The notes below the pieces were generated by a model. It was not told where the DNA came from and searched no databases. It worked only from the letters and a program-made list of their open reading frames with translations. A stretch of 7,759 nt of DNA from Kiritimatiellia bacterium (GTDB lineage: Bacteria; Verrucomicrobiota; Kiritimatiellia; SLAD01): the NCBI GenBank assembly GCA_007126995.1, contig SLAD01000404.1:1-7759 (forward strand). The letters run 5' to 3'. Positions 1 to 4,156 of the stretch are shown in pieces. Position numbers and translations under genes: made by a program. The stretch's first letter is position 1; each line of letters opens with the position of its first letter.

Positions 1-240
1 ACCGACTGGTCGGGCACAGCGACTGATCTACTGGCTGAGATGATGGCAGATGAGTCGACCAAGCACGTGGCGGCCAAGTACACGCCCGACAAGATCGGAC
101 GTCGCCTCGGGCAGCTCAAGAGCCAGGGGTACCCGATTGATTACTCTCGCATGCCCGGAAACAACCGAACACGGACGTGGACGATTCGCCGCGACCGCAA
201 CCTCGAAACCCAAGGAAATGAAGAAAATGAGCCCTTCTGA
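1..240 (+). CDS. C-terminal end of a replication/primase-helicase-like protein (5' partial)
   Basis: The frame is open from the first base, so this is the last 79 residues of a gene that starts outside the window. It begins T-D-W-S-G-T-A-T-D-L-L, continues with a charged helical stretch containing an RRLGQLKSQG segment, and ends with a basic RTRTWTIRR strand. A 'W-x-GTAxxLL ... RL..L...G....R.RTWTI' pattern is what I know from the C-terminal winged-helix segment of phage and plasmid primase-helicase or RepA-like AAA proteins, where it probably contacts DNA. The catalytic part is outside the window, so the assignment rests on this tail alone. The final 14 residues (polar, Glu/Asn-rich) look like an unstructured end. 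An internal ATG at 40 could open a shorter ORF, but upstream in-frame coding makes that start unlikely. The repeat region follows directly, which fits a replication gene next to its own origin or control region (inference). Confidence 0.6.
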   Translation, partial: TDWSGTATDLLAEMMADESTKHVAAKYTPDKIGRRLGQLKSQGYPIDYSRMPGNNRTRTWTIRRDRNLETQGNEENEPF

Positions 241-547
241 TCTGCCTCCGGGCTACGTCAATGCGTCCAAAAACCAACGTGGCCACCCCAAGTGTCCCAA
301 GTGCAATTCATTGGTTTTCAATGTGTTGCAGAGGTTGGGGACACGTGGACACGTTGTTTTACAGAATCCGGTCCTTGCGTGTGCGCGCGTGCGCACGTGC
401 GTGCGCGCACGCACACATATACATACATACATAGTGTCCGTAGTGTCCACGTGTCCCAATCCCTTCTGCTACGGGGTCTGCGGGCCGGGACAGGTTCGGG
501 ACACATGGACACACCTGTCCCCCCTGCGAAAGGAGGGTCTGCGATGA
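227..547 (+). CDS. Possible small Cys-containing protein, doubtful
   Basis: An open frame of 106 residues starts at ATG 227 inside the end of the upstream gene, with AAGGAA at 212-217 nine bases before it (ATG 218 in the same frame is another start). It ends at TGA 545-547, overlapping the next start codon as ATGA, the coupling style used elsewhere in this window. The N-terminus has a single C-P-K-C knuckle (GHPKCPKCNSLVF), and further Cys residues lie in STCPNPFCYGVC. The middle, about residues 50-68, is low-complexity Ala/Arg/Thr/His translated from an alternating purine-pyrimidine tract. The same DNA is open in other frames on both strands, so lack of stops is weak evidence here. Spacing and coupling favour a gene; the repeat-derived composition argues against it. 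No family was recognised. Confidence 0.25.
   Translation: MSPSDLPPGYVNASKNQRGHPKCPKCNSLVFNVLQRLGTRGHVVLQNPVLACARVRTCVRARTHIHTYIVSVVSTCPNPFCYGVCGPGQVRDTWTHLSPLRKEGLR
338..457. repeat. Perfect 15-bp inverted repeat around the alternating tract
   Basis: GGGACACGTGGACAC at 338-352 is the exact reverse complement of GTGTCCACGTGTCCC at 443-457, with 90 bp between the arms. A third copy of the left arm with one change (GGGACACATGGACAC) lies at 498-512. Each perfect arm contains the palindrome CACGTG (342-347 and 448-453), and a third CACGTG (394-399) sits almost exactly at the centre of the structure. The whole 120-bp block therefore has near two-fold symmetry about position 397. It could be a protein-binding array, a replication origin or a recombination site. 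Confidence 0.8.
376..433. repeat. 58-nt strictly alternating purine-pyrimidine tract (Z-DNA-prone)
   Basis: From T376 to A433 every base alternates pyrimidine and purine without a break. The left part is G/C-rich with TG, CG and CA steps; the right part turns to CACACATATA and then ACAT repeats. Alternating CG/CA/TG DNA is the classical Z-DNA-forming sequence. The tract also contains the 8-bp inverted pair GTGCGCGC (381-388) and GCGCGCAC (403-410), and the 10-bp palindrome CGCACGTGCG (392-401). The ACAT part is easily melted DNA. It lies wholly between the arms of the 15-bp inverted repeat. Confidence 0.85.
529..537 (+). promoter_or_regulatory. Strong Shine-Dalgarno that fixes the start at 544
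   Basis: AAAGGAGGG ends six bases before ATG 544 and is the strongest ribosome-binding site in the window. It decides that the sigma-4-like gene starts at 544 and not at the far upstream in-frame ATG 292, whose N-terminal extension would be translated from the repeat region. Confidence 0.85.
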
Positions 548-1089
548 AGGACGAATACTCTGCCCGGCAATCCTCGAAGGATGCCGACTACGAGCGGACC
601 TACCGGGACTGGGTGGCCTCCCTTGCCCCCGAGGAGCGCCGTAGGCTGGAGGAACAGGGTCTTGCCTCCCCGATGGTCGCCAAGCACGGCAACGGCGCTC
701 CTGAGGGCGATATGGCTGATTCTCCGCTGGCCAGTCACGAGCCTGACATTGCAGCCCTAGTGGATCGCGAACCAGAACCACCTGAGGTCAGACACGAGCG
801 AGGGGTAGCTGATGTGTTGCGCCACCTCGTAGCCGACCTGCTCTCCGAGGGCAATACCCGCCTCACCCTTGAGTGCCTGGCACTGGCCCTGGGGCTGAGC
901 TCCTACGAGGGCGAAAGCATGACTGAAATTGCCCAGCGTCACGGCATCACCCGGGCCGCTGTCTCGAAGCGATGCGTTGACATCACCAACCGGCTGAATC
1001 TTCCACCTTCAAGGGCCATGCGGAGCACCCGAGCACGCAGGATATACAAGAAGGCACAACTCAAACGATACCGATCCGAAAAACCATGA
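544..1089 (+). CDS. Sigma-70 region-4-like helix-turn-helix protein
   Basis: The protein has 181 residues. The N-terminal half (about 1-90) is polar and Glu/Ala/Pro-rich, with an acidic helix around APEERRRLEEQG (28-39), and is probably partly disordered. Residues 90-120 form a helical segment (TLECLALALGL). Residues 122-150 form a clear helix-turn-helix, GESMTEIAQRHGITRAAVSKR, followed by a basic tail ending KKAQLKRYRSEKP. The TEIA-x-x-x-GIT-x-AAVSKR pattern is that of sigma-70 region 4 and related phage HTH proteins. No sigma region 2 is present, so it is unlikely to be a complete sigma factor; a DNA-binding regulator is more likely. The start is fixed by the excellent Shine-Dalgarno at 529-537. 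The stop overlaps the next start codon as ATGA, so the two genes are probably translationally coupled. It may act on the repeat cluster just upstream (inference). Confidence 0.75.
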   Translation: MKDEYSARQSSKDADYERTYRDWVASLAPEERRRLEEQGLASPMVAKHGNGAPEGDMADSPLASHEPDIAALVDREPEPPEVRHERGVADVLRHLVADLLSEGNTRLTLECLALALGLSSYEGESMTEIAQRHGITRAAVSKRCVDITNRLNLPPSRAMRSTRARRIYKKAQLKRYRSEKP

Positions 1090-1688
1090 ACGCTCTTGCC
1101 ATCCAGCACCCGAAAGCATCGATCACACCGACCGGCATTGATTTCCACCAAGACCTCAGCTTTGAGGAGTGGAATGATCTCGGCACCACTCTTGCCCCGG
1201 TGGGTAAGTCCATCGGCTTCATGCTCGGCGACTGGATCAACTACGGCCACAAGGCGTATGGCGAGAAATACCAAGAGGCTCTGGAGCGAACCGGGATTCC
1301 ATACCAAACCCTGCGTAACTATGCGCATGTGGCAGGCAAGGTGGCTTTGTCCTGTCGTCAGGACAACCTTGGCTTCGAGCACCACGCGGTGGTGGCCAAG
1401 CTCAAGCCCGACCAGCAAGAGCATTGGCTGGGGCTGGCCGCCGAACAAAACCTGAGCGTCCGTCGCCTGCGCAAGTCGATCAACTTTGGCCGCCTGGCGA
1501 CCGAGGAGGAAGTTCAAGGAGATCCTGCCGACCGCGGCCAAGTCACCTACCTCGCTCTGCTCAACCGCCTGCGCCGGTGGTGGAAGCGTGAAACTGACAA
1601 GGCACCTGTTGAACAATGGGATGAGGAACGCCGCCAAGGGCTCAAGAATGATTTCAAACTGGTCCTCGACATCTACGAGGCGCTGTAA
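1086..1688 (+). CDS. Conserved phage/plasmid protein with LGDWxNYG motif (function unknown)
   Basis: This 200-aa protein follows the HTH gene with a 4-nt ATGA overlap and has no Shine-Dalgarno of its own, so translation by coupling is likely. Visible blocks are LSFEEWNDLG (24-33), FMLGDWINYGHKAYGEKYQEA (45-65), TGIPYQTLRNYAHVA (69-83), FEHHAVVAKLKP (97-108) and LSVRRLRKSI (123-132). The order SFEEW, then GDWxxYGExYGExY, then QTLRNYxxVA, then HHxxVAxLxPxxQ is one I recognise from uncharacterised phage and plasmid proteins. The QTLRNYAHVA segment and the LSVRRLR helix resemble helix-turn-helix elements of the KorB/ParB type. A DNA-binding role is plausible but not shown. The C-terminus (160-200) is highly charged and probably helical, with a WW pair at 165-166. 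It is not an enzyme I can name. Confidence 0.65.
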   Translation: MNALAIQHPKASITPTGIDFHQDLSFEEWNDLGTTLAPVGKSIGFMLGDWINYGHKAYGEKYQEALERTGIPYQTLRNYAHVAGKVALSCRQDNLGFEHHAVVAKLKPDQQEHWLGLAAEQNLSVRRLRKSINFGRLATEEEVQGDPADRGQVTYLALLNRLRRWWKRETDKAPVEQWDEERRQGLKNDFKLVLDIYEAL

Positions 1689-1721
1689 CCACACGTTAAA
1701 CCCAAACCCACATCAGAGATT

Positions 1722-1934
1722 ATGAGCGAAAGTCTTACCCTAATTTTCTTCTTCGTCGGCATGGTTGTCGTCGGCCTTGGTGTGATCTTCGGATTCACCT
1801 GGGCTCTGGATACATTCTCCTCAGCCCGAAAGGCGGCCAAGGATCGCGACAAACGAATCCTGGCTGCCCTTGAGGGCATCGAGCAGAATACCCGCAGGAT
1901 TGACAAAGACTCCAAGACCAGAGATCTGCTTTAA
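1722..1934 (+). CDS. Small single-pass membrane protein (hypothetical)
   Basis: The protein has 70 residues. Residues 5-30 are strongly hydrophobic (LTLIFFFVGMVVVGLGVIFG and a few more), enough for one membrane helix. The rest is a soluble charged tail of about 40 residues: basic SARKAAKDRDKR, then ILAALEGIEQNTRRIDKD, a likely amphipathic helix or short coiled coil. The positively charged tail after the helix predicts a cytoplasmic C-terminus. The gene starts 33 nt after the preceding stop and has no good Shine-Dalgarno. Size and topology would also fit a small holin or an inhibitor-type phage membrane protein, but nothing here supports a lysis role and no endolysin is nearby. Its family is not recognised. 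Confidence 0.5.
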   Translation: MSESLTLIFFFVGMVVVGLGVIFGFTWALDTFSSARKAAKDRDKRILAALEGIEQNTRRIDKDSKTRDLL

Positions 1935-2210
1935 GCCCCTCGCGCCCTCTGCCGGGCCTACCCTTGGTTCCGGGGATTCACGCCCTTAATTGAGTTTGAA
2001 CCCGGCAGCGGCGAAATCAGGTCCAATTCACGCAATCCCTTGTATTTACGGGCAATTCCGGCCCGAAACGAGGGTTCAAACACAAGGAATCTATTTGAAT
2101 TAAACCCCCAATGCGGGGTCCTCCCCACCTGTGTCCATTTCCCGTGAAATGTACCATTTGCAGTTTCCCACAGACACCAGGGCTGAATCCGTTGACTTCC
2201 GGCCCCTCCC
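1935..2210. other. Non-coding stretch with 10-bp inverted repeat
   Basis: These 276 bases between the plus-strand operon and the nuclease gene hold no convincing gene; minus-strand frames are open but look like chance translations rich in Trp, Gly and Asn. GTTTGAACCC at 1994-2003 and GGGTTCAAAC at 2072-2081 are exact reverse complements. Nested between them is a short hairpin, CGGGC 2049-2053 with GCCCG 2061-2065. A GTGTCC box lies at 2131-2136. ATTCACGC is repeated directly at 1977 and 2026. No T-tract terminator was seen. It may contain a promoter or leader for the nuclease gene. Confidence 0.5.
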
Positions 2211-2576
2211 GTGATGGCCGGCTCCAAGCTTGAATCCATGTTTCTCCTGCTCTGGCGCGTTGCGCGGGGGCCAATCCTTGAGCGGGAATATCGATTCCAC
2301 CCGACGAGGAAATGGCGGGCGGATTTCGCTCACCTGCCCAGCAGGACACTGATTGAAATTGAGGGTGGGATTTTTCTCCGCGCAGGCGGTCGCCACAACC
2401 GGGGAACCGGCTACGCCAGGGACGCGGAGAAATACCTTGAGGCAGTGCTCGGAGGGTGGCGGGTGATCCGCCTGACCGAGCGACAGTTGGAGATCGGGTT
2501 GGTGGAGCGGATCGTCCAGTTGCTCAATACTCCTCAGGGAGGAGAATACAGGTCGAACTGCGGTCAGCCTCGGTGA
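2211..2576 (+). CDS. DUF559/Vsr-like PD-(D/E)XK endonuclease domain protein
   Basis: The 121-aa protein matches the DUF559/Vsr-type small nuclease layout. There is a helix with a conserved acid (KLESMFLLLW, E8), a strand pair EREYRFHPTRKWRADF with D38, a strand LIEIEGG with E49 and E51, then a GRHNRGTGYARDAEKYLEAVLGGWRVIRLT block (60-89). In this family the acid-containing ADF and (V/I)EI(D/E)G strands bind the metal, and the R-D-x-x-K...GW-x-V(I/L)R part closes the fold. Length suits a bare nuclease domain. The role could be junction resolution, mismatch nicking or defence; I cannot choose. Start is uncertain: GTG 2211, ATG 2214 or ATG 2238 (just before the first helix ends), with no Shine-Dalgarno in front of any. 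The 3' end overlaps a convergent gene by 53 bp. Confidence 0.65.
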   Translation: MMAGSKLESMFLLLWRVARGPILEREYRFHPTRKWRADFAHLPSRTLIEIEGGIFLRAGGRHNRGTGYARDAEKYLEAVLGGWRVIRLTERQLEIGLVERIVQLLNTPQGGEYRSNCGQPR

Positions 2577-2802
2577 TGATGTAAATTCGATGCCCTCCAG
2601 GAACGCGGTAGCAACTCAGGATGCGGTCGGCATTGGTCAGCGCTTCATCGTTGGCTTGCTTGTCACATTCGTCGAGGTCTCCCCAAACTCCGCAGTGATG
2701 TCGCCGCAGGTAGGAGGCTAAGTCGATCCCAAGGGCGATGGCGGCAGGGGTCGCCACTGTTCTGCCCAGAGGGAAAAGCGGTTCAAGAATTCGATAGGCC
2801 AT
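2524..2802 (-). CDS. Conserved 92-aa protein with ITEADRS...LLPEEY ending (unknown function)
   Basis: I recognise the pattern from short plasmid and prophage proteins of unknown function. It has an N-terminal PLGRTVATPAAI block (11-22), a central YLRRHHCGVWGDLDECDKQAND segment (31-52, usually H-x-x-GDWG), and the ending YIITEADRSSTCILLPEEY (74-92). Homologues are sometimes labelled 'type I restriction subunit M', but there is no methyltransferase motif here, so that name should not be used. It is the last gene of the amidoligase operon, starting 9 nt after the preceding stop. Its leader TAATTCAACACCATG shares TAAT and CCATG with that of the gene before, suggesting a common start context without Shine-Dalgarno. 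The last 17 codons plus the stop are antisense to the end of the nuclease gene, and the conserved ending lies within that overlap. Confidence 0.7.
   Translation of the reverse strand: MAYRILEPLFPLGRTVATPAAIALGIDLASYLRRHHCGVWGDLDECDKQANDEALTNADRILSCYRVPGGHRIYIITEADRSSTCILLPEEY
2530..2544. repeat. Short hairpin in the overlap of convergent genes
   Basis: CTCCTC (2530-2535) and GAGGAG (2539-2544) form a 6-bp stem with a 3-nt loop, close to the ends of both convergent genes. There is no U-tract on either side, so a bidirectional terminator is only weakly suggested. It may simply reflect coding of LLPEE. Confidence 0.25.
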
Positions 2803-2811
2803 GGTGTTGAA

Positions 2812-3081
2812 TTACTGAATTGGGTTCTGGCACTCTCCAAGGGTGATCAACCCGGAAGAAAGCATGTCCTCGACCAAATCATCCGGTGGCCACGGGCGGT
2901 GTGGTTTGCCGGTCTGCATCTTCGCTGCCTTGGCGGTGGCGTGGCAGTATGCTGCCAGGTCTGCCTCGGGGTTGAAGCTATCGGCCCTGAGTTGGGTCAT
3001 CAGGTCGGTGGCATCGGCGGCGGAGAAGGTCGCGCCGTCGATGGTGTGGTATTGCTGGTTCATCGTGTTCATTGTCTTCAT
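2812..3081 (-). CDS. Small conserved amidoligase-neighbour protein (unknown function)
   Basis: This 89-aa protein follows the amidoligase on the same strand with only 9 nt between stop and start. It has a short N-terminal strand-like part (YHTIDGATFS), then DLMTQLRADSFNPEADLAAYCHATAKAAKM (26-55), and a C-terminal helix DDLVEDMLSSGLIT (67-80). The order 'F-x-x-QLRxxSFxPE-x-x-x-x-AYxxxxA', then 'VxDLxxxGLI', is one I have seen in short plasmid and phage proteins that often lie beside amidoligase-type genes; their function is not known to me. It is soluble, with no signal peptide or membrane helix. M1, M4 and M7 are all possible starts; none has a Shine-Dalgarno, and M1 gives the tightest operon spacing. 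Tight linkage suggests it is a partner or substrate of the amidoligase (inference). Confidence 0.65.
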   Translation of the reverse strand: MKTMNTMNQQYHTIDGATFSAADATDLMTQLRADSFNPEADLAAYCHATAKAAKMQTGKPHRPWPPDDLVEDMLSSGLITLGECQNPIQ

Positions 3082-3090
3082 GGTTGGGGA

Positions 3091-3903
3091 TTATGCAGCC
3101 AGTTTTTTGGCTCGGGCTGAGTAGAACTTCGTGAGGCCGCGGGCGTTGATCGCCTGGAAGAACCACTTCATGCGGCTCATTCCGATTCCGGTGTCCTCCG
3201 GGCGGTTGCGGACGGCGGCTGCCGATTCCGCTGCGTCGAATAGGCGGGACATCAGACGCACCCAGTTGGTGATCTTCTCGGGATTGGTGGTCCCTGAGTG
3301 GTGTCGGACCTCCAACGTGCGATGGCGGAAGTAGGAATGAATGTTGAGCTTGCGGTAGCGGCTCGGGAAAACATCCTTCATTTGCTCGATGCTGCGACAT
3401 GCGTCGAGCTTGCGAAACATCACGGAGCATTGGCCCCGGTGATTCCCGGCGTTGATGATGTCGTGGTCTAGGTTCGTGCGGCAGTAGGTGTTGGCATTGC
3501 CCCGGCGGGAGGCGGGCTGAAAGGTGTCGAGAACGTCCTCGAATTTCAGCCATATTTTGAATAGGTTCTTCACGGCCTTGAGGCTCATCCGGCTGGCATC
3601 GAAGTGGACGTGCAATCCGCACTTTTTGTCCACCTGTGCTCCCACACTTTGCAGCGCCTCGGCGGCTCTGCGGACTTCATCCAGGCCGGCCTCACCTTCG
3701 AGAACCGGGGAAACCAGTTCGTATCCGCAGGAGCTGTCGCTCACGACTTTCCAATGAGGGGTGGTGCGGTGGGTGTATCCCATGTATTCGGCCTGGATGC
3801 CGTGACCTCTGAGAGCCTCTACGATTCTATGCATTGAAATGTTGGAAAGGAACTCGATCTCGACTCCAAAGCGGCGGGAAATTGTTTGCGTCGTCATAGT
3901 CAT
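3091..3903 (-). CDS. Putative amidoligase (glutamine-synthetase-fold COOH-NH2 ligase)
   Basis: The 270-aa protein has the landmarks of the Amidoligase_2 family. RRFGVEIEF (10-18) gives the E-x-E metal-binding strand, SSCGYELVSPVL (57-68) has a conserved Glu, KCGLHVHFD (94-102) gives the H-x-H strand, and TLEVRHHSGTTN (196-207) gives the R-x-x-x-G-T part of the active site. Known biology: these are glutamine-synthetase-fold ATP-dependent ligases predicted to join a carboxyl group to an amine, forming amide or peptide-like bonds; they are common in phages and mobile elements and mostly untested. Length is typical, so it should be complete. It opens a three-gene minus-strand operon and diverges from the DUF2786 operon. 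Start M1 (3903) has no Shine-Dalgarno. M3 (3897) is an alternative, since a -10-like element GATAAT overlaps the first codon. It is probably cytoplasmic, and its substrate is unknown. Confidence 0.85.
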   Translation of the reverse strand: MTMTTQTISRRFGVEIEFLSNISMHRIVEALRGHGIQAEYMGYTHRTTPHWKVVSDSSCGYELVSPVLEGEAGLDEVRRAAEALQSVGAQVDKKCGLHVHFDASRMSLKAVKNLFKIWLKFEDVLDTFQPASRRGNANTYCRTNLDHDIINAGNHRGQCSVMFRKLDACRSIEQMKDVFPSRYRKLNIHSYFRHRTLEVRHHSGTTNPEKITNWVRLMSRLFDAAESAAAVRNRPEDTGIGMSRMKWFFQAINARGLTKFYSARAKKLAA

Positions 3904-3931
3904 TATCTACCAGATCGACACCCCCTGTCCA
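3902..3931 (-). promoter_or_regulatory. Candidate promoter of the amidoligase operon
   Basis: Reading leftward, TGGACA (3931-3926) is one base from the -35 consensus, and GATAAT (3907-3902) matches five of six -10 bases, with an 18-bp spacer. Because the -10 touches the ATG at 3903, transcripts would begin near the third codon's ATG (3897), implying a leaderless message from M3. The element coincides with the left 27-bp arm. The spacing is one base longer than usual, so this is tentative. Confidence 0.35.
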
Positions 3932-3953
3932 GATTATTATTCAAAAATCGGAC

Positions 3954-4079
3954 CGAAAAACAAAAATATCGAAAAGGTTCAATTCCACTATCCAAATTGA
4001 ACCTCAATAGTTGTTTTTCGTGCCGCTATTCGTGGCCGAAAAAGATTCATAAAAATATTTTTCGTCGCTGAACGAAAAA
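3954..4079. repeat. Five CGAAAAA/TTTTTCG boxes
   Basis: CGAAAAA occurs at 3954-3960, 4037-4043 and 4073-4079, and its complement TTTTTCG at 4014-4020 and 4058-4064. Copies pair as inverted repeats: CGAAAAACAA (3954-3963) with TTGTTTTTCG (4011-4020) is a perfect 10-bp pair, extending to 12 of 14 with flanking bases, and 4037-4043 pairs with 4058-4064. They may be binding boxes for a regulator, or iteron-like elements. Confidence 0.65.
3975..4004. repeat. Perfect 10-bp stem hairpin at the centre of the divergent region
   Basis: AGGTTCAATT (3975-3984) and AATTGAACCT (3995-4004) are exact reverse complements with a 10-nt loop. It lies inside the CGAAAAACAA pair and inside the 27-bp arms, so three inverted repeats are nested about nearly the same centre. 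No T-run follows, so it does not look like a simple terminator. The GGTTCAA core also forms the inverted repeat at 1994-2081. Confidence 0.7.
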
Positions 4080-4156
4080 CATGGACAGGTGGTGTTGATC
4101 TGGTAGATGAGAGATAGGAAAGAACCAATTCCCAAACCACCAAACACTGAGATCCT

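Larger units (their letters stand above)
292..521. repeat. Cluster of GTGTCC/GGACAC boxes
   Basis: The hexamer GTGTCC occurs on the plus strand at 292, 434, 443 and 451, and as GGACAC at 339, 347, 499 and 507: eight exact copies in about 220 bp. Neighbouring copies are spaced 8 or 9 bp (339/347, 434/443/451, 499/507). A near relative forms an 8-bp inverted pair, GGGACAGG at 487-494 and CCTGTCCC at 514-521. The boxes fall in all reading frames and both orientations, which points to constraint on the DNA rather than on a protein. They sit between a replication-type gene and the next operon, so origin iterons or operator sites are the likely roles (inference). One more GTGTCC lies at 2131-2136 in the next non-coding region. 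Confidence 0.75.
3905..4108. repeat. 27-bp inverted repeats facing the two divergent operons
   Basis: The arm at 4082-4108 (TGGACAGG...GATCTGGTAGAT) is repeated as its reverse complement at 3905-3931, identical at 25 of 27 positions; the two differences are near the middle. Each arm ends in an 11-bp dyad, ATCT-GGT-AGAT (4098-4108; 3905-3915 on the other strand), which looks like a repressor half-site pair. The left arm abuts the amidoligase start codon; the right arm ends 48 bp before the DUF2786 start. A matched operator pair giving coordinated control is the simplest reading. Confidence 0.8.
3904..4156. promoter_or_regulatory. AT-rich divergent control region between the two operons
   Basis: These 253 bases separate the amidoligase operon (leftward) from the DUF2786 operon (rightward). 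The core from 3931 to 4080 is about 33% GC by hand count, against clearly GC-rich genes on both sides. It contains several nested inverted repeats and CGAAAAA boxes, listed separately. No ORF of note is present. The position and symmetry fit a shared promoter-operator; an origin or partition site is also possible, since ParB-domain genes lie in the rightward operon. Confidence 0.7.

Noticed and set aside
338..457. CRISPR array or leader
   Set aside because: The repeats are short, in both orientations and without uniform spacers. No cas gene is present.
292..543. N-terminal extension of the sigma-4-like gene to ATG 292
   Set aside because: The extension is translated from the repeat region and has no Shine-Dalgarno, whereas AAAGGAGGG sits correctly before ATG 544.
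253..781. Minus-strand open frames over the repeat region and the start of the HTH gene
   Set aside because: They are open because the alternating tract contains no stop triplets in most frames. The products are Arg/Thr/Cys low-complexity and oppose a well-supported gene.
939..1694. 251-aa minus-strand frame opposite the 200-aa protein
   Set aside because: It is an antisense shadow. The plus-strand frame has recognisable conserved blocks and ATGA coupling; the minus product has no recognisable features.
2072..2090. GGGTTCAAAC as a tRNA T-arm or attachment-site remnant
   Set aside because: The sequence resembles a T-loop, but no acceptor, D-arm or anticodon arm can be folded around it; its exact partner at 1994-2003 explains it as an inverted repeat.
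1958..2396. Three minus-strand frames across the non-coding stretch and nuclease start
   Set aside because: The products are overlapping, mutually exclusive and unusual in composition, have no domain pattern and oppose the nuclease gene.
2524..2802. Type I restriction subunit M label for the 92-aa protein
   Set aside because: The label is sometimes attached to similar proteins, but the sequence has no methyltransferase motif and is far too short.
2978..3622. 214-aa minus-strand frame inside the amidoligase gene
   Set aside because: It is an alternative frame of the amidoligase, rich in Pro/Arg/Gly as expected of a shadow, while the amidoligase frame has clear family motifs.
3905..4108. A MITE-like mobile element with 27-bp terminal inverted repeats
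   Set aside because: No target-site duplication is seen next to the arms, and the left arm forms the promoter and start region of the amidoligase gene. A genome search for other copies would settle it.
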